Source: Pseudomonadota bacterium
GTDB lineage: Bacteria > Bdellovibrionota_B > Oligoflexia > Oligoflexales > CAIYRB01
Direction: 5' to 3'
Length of the DNA: 64,000 nucleotides
NCBI GenBank assembly: GCA_026390435.1
Contig: JAPLFY010000113.1
Span: 1-64,000 of the forward strand
Shown here in pieces: positions 60,787 through 64,000 of the stretch; position 1 is the stretch's first letter, and each line of letters opens with the position of its first letter. The notes below the pieces were generated by a model. It worked only from the letters and a program-made list of their open reading frames with translations. It was not told the origin of the DNA and ran no database searches. Position numbers and translations under genes: made by a program.

Positions 60787-62583
60787 ATGAAATCCGCCGT
60801 CTTAAGAGTATCAGTCCTTATGTTGTTCGGTCTTGCCGGTTGCGGCCAGAACCCGGCTGCATCTCTACAGCCGAAAGAGGCGCCAGTAGTACGCCTGGCG
60901 ACAGCCGGCGAGATGGCCACGGGTCGAGTGGTCAAAAACAGTTATATCGTGACCTTTCGTAGTCAGCCTGGGGCATCATTGCTTCGTTTTGCCTCTTTTC
61001 GTGACGAGTATCGGCATCATTTCAGCTATCTGGCAGCGGATCACTTGATAGATCCAAGAATCAAGGACCTGCGTTATCTAGGGACTGTTGATTTGGCATA
61101 TCCTCATGATCCGAATCTACGGGATGCGCTGGCTCCGCCGCGAGCTCTTAGGTTTGTTTGGGATAAAACCAAATTAGATGAATTGCCGGCAGCTATCACT
61201 GCGATTGATTTTACCTCGCAGGATGCCGCAGTCTCAATGTTAAAAGAGTGGGAAAGCAATAAGGCTATTTGGTTTGCGGAACCAAATTATACCAGTAAAT
61301 TACAGACCAATCCTTATACTCCCGAGTTAGCGACCAAATATCAAGATGCTGGTATTTGGTGGCATCAAAAAATTAAATTGCCGCAGGCGCTACAAAAATT
61401 AGCAGCGGCGAATTTCTCGACTACGCAGACACCGGTGATCGCGGTTCTAGATAGCGGCGTTGACATTGAGCATCCCCGCTTGAAAAATCACATCTTCACC
61501 AATCCATCGCCAGGGGCCTCGGGCTGTAGCGATGATTTACATGGCTGCGATACTACAAAGGGAACGCGCGGCTCACTCGGAGTGGGCAATGTAGCGCCTT
61601 ACAGTCTGACTGCCTACAATACATCCTGTGAATCAAATGGGTCACCGGCGGATGTTGATGTCTGCGAACATGGTACGCATGTGGCTGGGATTATCGCAGC
61701 CGATTTAAGTACCGACTCAGGTGACGACTTTGGCGGAGGTTTTGGTGCCGCCGTCGGTGGTGTCTGTCCCGTGTGTAAAGTATTACCGATTAAAATTATT
61801 TCCGATATTGACGGTAGCGGGGCTGCGTCGGATGAGTCGATTATTAACGCGATGCAGTACGTGGCACTATTTCGTAGCGGTGACAAAGGAGCCGTCCGAA
61901 TCGTAAACTCGTCGTTCGGAAAATATGCCTCGAATCGCGCGGTTGAATTACTCGTCAGTGTGCTCGGTGAGTCATCGAGTCAAATACTTGTTGTGGCGGC
62001 AGCGAGCAACGAGGACTCGATGCTGCGCTCTTTTCCAGCGGCTTATCCTGGGGCTATCGGAGTGGCTGCGACGGGCCAGGGTGATGAAAAGGCGAGTTAC
62101 TCTAACTTTGGTCCCTGGGTGCATGTCTCAGCACCCGGCGGCAATAGTGCTACTGGATCGGAAATCACCTCGACTCTGCCAGGTGGCCGATATGGGGACA
62201 AGCAGGGGACTTCCATGGCAGCGCCTGTGGTCGCAGGAGTCGCTGGGTTGATCTTGTCTTATGATCAGAATCGTAGCGTCGAGGATCTGCGCAATAGCAT
62301 CATTTCCACAGCAGATCCTCGGATCTACGACCCAGGTATTAATGATGGCATCAATTATCTTTACTACGATCCTTTGATTCGCGGGTCGCCAAATCGTTGG
62401 CCTTTGCTTGGATCTGGTATCGTCGATGCTGAGGCTGCACTAGACGGGCAGTCTGTGACCTACTCGGGAACCGTATACAACCGCGTCCAATCTGGTTGTG
62501 GTAGCGTTGCGGTTACAGACAAAGCAGAGTTTGGCAGCTGGTGGCTCCTCCTTCTGCCGGTATTGATAGCGGTGATTTTATGA
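60787..62583 (+). CDS. Subtilisin-like serine protease lipoprotein
   Basis: The 598-residue product starts at ATG 60787, giving lipoprotein signal VLMLFGLAGC; the frame is open upstream without homology. After a propeptide-like domain (NSYIVTFRSQ) comes a complete S8 catalytic domain: Asp222 in AVLDSGVDIEHP, His295 in HGTHVAGIIAAD and Ser476 in GTSMAAPVVAGVAGLIL. The end, SGCGSVAVTDKAEFGSWWLL followed by a hydrophobic helix, looks like a Cys-type C-terminal sorting signal but lacks a basic cluster. The stop overlaps the start of the next gene (ATGA). Confidence 0.87.
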   Translation: MKSAVLRVSVLMLFGLAGCGQNPAASLQPKEAPVVRLATAGEMATGRVVKNSYIVTFRSQPGASLLRFASFRDEYRHHFSYLAADHLIDPRIKDLRYLGTVDLAYPHDPNLRDALAPPRALRFVWDKTKLDELPAAITAIDFTSQDAAVSMLKEWESNKAIWFAEPNYTSKLQTNPYTPELATKYQDAGIWWHQKIKLPQALQKLAAANFSTTQTPVIAVLDSGVDIEHPRLKNHIFTNPSPGASGCSDDLHGCDTTKGTRGSLGVGNVAPYSLTAYNTSCESNGSPADVDVCEHGTHVAGIIAADLSTDSGDDFGGGFGAAVGGVCPVCKVLPIKIISDIDGSGAASDESIINAMQYVALFRSGDKGAVRIVNSSFGKYASNRAVELLVSVLGESSSQILVVAAASNEDSMLRSFPAAYPGAIGVAATGQGDEKASYSNFGPWVHVSAPGGNSATGSEITSTLPGGRYGDKQGTSMAAPVVAGVAGLILSYDQNRSVEDLRNSIISTADPRIYDPGINDGINYLYYDPLIRGSPNRWPLLGSGIVDAEAALDGQSVTYSGTVYNRVQSGCGSVAVTDKAEFGSWWLLLLPVLIAVIL

Positions 62584-63017
62584 ATGCAGTGATTCATCTG
62601 TTTGCGGGTTTAGGTGGGATCGTTCTGGCTGTATTATGGATTCGGACCAGGCACCAACTTAACTTTGCTCGCACCTTGCTCCTAAGTCAGAAAACTAACG
62701 AAGACCAGCAGCGCGTCTTGGTTTCTACCCCCTTAGACTTCCTCAAGCAGCTTAGTGCTGTTTTAGGGATAAACCTGGAGGTAGATACGGTGGGATCCGG
62801 GCGCCATGGGCGAATGAACCCCCGAGTTTGGACGGAAATTTTTTTGCGGCACGGCATTACCTTGATACGATGCATCAAGGTTAATGGTAGTGACGATCTA
62901 GTTGTGGAAGTCGAACTCAAGCAGGGTATAGCAGATGCTGCGTTGGTGGAGCGGCTACAGGCAGCTACCGGTGGTATGGTGGCTATAAGACTTCGGCCAA
63001 CCGACTCTAGTAAATAA
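62580..63017 (+). CDS. Small membrane-anchored protein of unknown function
   Basis: A 145-residue protein: N-terminal membrane helix (LFAGLGGIVLAVLWI) and a soluble domain with SWQ-like VEVELKQGIADAALVERLQA. ATG 62580 overlaps the protease stop by 4 bases, so translation is coupled and the two may work together, for example as anchor or regulator. No family recognised. Confidence 0.62.
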   Translation: MNAVIHLFAGLGGIVLAVLWIRTRHQLNFARTLLLSQKTNEDQQRVLVSTPLDFLKQLSAVLGINLEVDTVGSGRHGRMNPRVWTEIFLRHGITLIRCIKVNGSDDLVVEVELKQGIADAALVERLQAATGGMVAIRLRPTDSSK

Positions 63018-63059
63018 TAAGCGTAATCCAGGGTGCACGCCCTGATACAAGGAGCTAAC

Positions 63060-64000
63060 ATGCGATTCCTCCCTTTAGTTTTAGCCATACTGGCGCTACT
63101 GCCGATGCATGCGTGTACGACTGCAGAAAAAGCCGATTCCACTGAGGTGCGGAAATTAACCATGCCTCCGCCCAAGATCGACGATCAGCTTTCATTAAAA
63201 CTGGCGCTCAAAGCGGGTGTTGACTACGGTGGAGACACGCTGACGGCGGTCAAACGCTTAATTAAGAAGCGTGATCAAGGGGCGGCGGCTGCGGCATTAT
63301 TGCGCGTCATGATTCACGATAATTTGCAGAGTTACGACCAAGCTCAGTTGATCAATTCTGGGCATCTTTATGCTGCCATGCCGGTGCCGCTGCAGCCGGA
63401 GGTCTTTCGTGAGTTAGTTGGTTCAGGCCGCGTACTAGCGCAGCAACTCGGTTGGCAGTTGGCGGCAGTTAAGCCCTCCGAGGCGCTCGCTAAGGCTATT
63501 GATATAGAACTGTCGCGGGCGCTAGCCGAGGGCGAGGATGATTCTGTGACGATCCCTCAAATGGCGAATGCAGTTCGCGCCAATCACTTGGGCAGTGCTT
63601 ATACGTTAATGCGTGTTGGTCTTTTGGCAAAAGGTGATGAGGAATTTGCCCAAGCGATGATTCACTTGGATCCACAACGCGCTTCAGACGATTTTTTAAT
63701 ATACTTGGCGATTCCCACTGCAGAAGAACTACGGCAACTCAGTCTGTCTAGCATTAACTTGTACACCAGTGTGGCGATACTGCGGCACCTTAAGGCCCAC
63801 CCACCAACCGCAGGAATAACGGGCTTTGACCACTTATTTTACTTTGCAGTCTCACGCAACTTAACGCTGGCAGAGCAAGCGCAATCAGTTCTTGAACAGT
63901 ACATACCCCAGCGCACCGAGTTACTGGCCCAGGCTCTAGCCAAAATGCCTGGATGGGTTCAGATAGCATATCTTGAGAGCGTCAGAAGGCACATTACTGC
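63060..64000 (+). CDS. Lipoprotein of unknown function (3' end outside the window)
   Basis: An open frame from ATG 63060 (AAGGAG at 63049-63054) runs to the window end, 313 codons so far. Signal PLVLAILALLPMHAC suggests a lipoprotein. The remainder is helical and Leu/Ala-rich with a repeat-like feel (ALLRVMIHDNLQSYDQAQLI), possibly a TPR or HEAT-type array. No family recognised. A small hairpin (CAGGG...CCCTG, 63029-63044) precedes the ribosome site. May form an operon with the two genes upstream (42-base gap). Confidence 0.62.
   Translation, partial: MRFLPLVLAILALLPMHACTTAEKADSTEVRKLTMPPPKIDDQLSLKLALKAGVDYGGDTLTAVKRLIKKRDQGAAAAALLRVMIHDNLQSYDQAQLINSGHLYAAMPVPLQPEVFRELVGSGRVLAQQLGWQLAAVKPSEALAKAIDIELSRALAEGEDDSVTIPQMANAVRANHLGSAYTLMRVGLLAKGDEEFAQAMIHLDPQRASDDFLIYLAIPTAEELRQLSLSSINLYTSVAILRHLKAHPPTAGITGFDHLFYFAVSRNLTLAEQAQSVLEQYIPQRTELLAQALAKMPGWVQIAYLESVRRHIT

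Noticed and set aside
1-64000. CRISPR arrays, tRNA or rRNA genes, prophage
   Set aside because: No regularly spaced repeats, cloverleaf-like genes, rRNA segments or phage structural genes were seen.

Overview
The window looks like chromosomal DNA of a motile, Gram-negative, aerobic or oxidative-stress-exposed bacterium of the Bdellovibrionota/Oligoflexia type. Reasons: BamD and TonB-type envelope genes, many lipobox-bearing lipoproteins, polar-type flagellar genes with P/L-ring genes, a CsrA/FliW pair, a sigma-54 flagellar promoter, and a fused isobutyryl-CoA mutase (IcmF). The taxonomic placement is inference from gene content. Several core genes appear to start at TTG behind strong Shine-Dalgarno sequences. 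I saw no rRNA, tRNA or CRISPR array.

Layout. 1-1.2 kb is a mobile-element scar: the 3' end of an IS200/IS605-type tnpB with three consecutive hairpins typical of an omegaRNA/right end, a mazEF toxin-antitoxin pair, and an IS4-type transposase remnant. 1.2-10.9 kb holds icmF, an outer-membrane-like protein, a class A penicillin-binding protein whose transpeptidase motifs are destroyed, an MFS exporter, a secreted unknown protein and a HisN-like phosphatase. 11-14.4 kb has a CAP-domain lipoprotein, a hydrolase-like lipoprotein and a di-heme cytochrome c peroxidase-like lipoprotein. 14.4-17.7 kb is a peroxide-defence unit (oxyR divergent from ahpC-ahpF) with a perfect 15-bp inverted repeat between them, followed by hipBA (17.9-19.5 kb).

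19.5-21.9 kb is an AT-richer patch with two small lipoproteins and a DUF6973-like/membrane protein pair with overlapping genes. 22-27.4 kb is a DUF2760-Hsp70-Hsp70 operon. 27.5-39.4 kb is mostly housekeeping and envelope: lipoprotein, bamD, a TonB-like protein, an MltD-like lytic transglycosylase, two enzymes (methyltransferase, class V aminotransferase), etfBA, a DUF5924/DUF2914 membrane protein, rimO and a class IV aminotransferase.

39.4-49.4 kb is a long minus-strand flagellar cluster in transcription order flgF-flgG-flgA-flgH-flgI-flgJ-flgM-flgN-flgK-flgL-csrA-fliW, preceded by a textbook sigma-54 promoter. It joins rod/ring structural genes with the late regulators (FlgM anti-sigma-28, CsrA/FliW translational switch on flagellin). 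FlgH carries an unusual long C-terminal tail.

49.7-64 kb contains an ExoD-like protein, a photolyase/cryptochrome-like protein whose FAD domain sits at the N-terminus, a coiled-coil protein, a methyltransferase, a small secreted Cys-rich protein, ligA, a DsbD-alpha-like small protein, the gmk-rsh (GMP kinase and ppGpp synthetase/hydrolase) pair, a subtilisin-like lipoprotein coupled to a small membrane-anchored protein, and a lipoprotein running off the window end.
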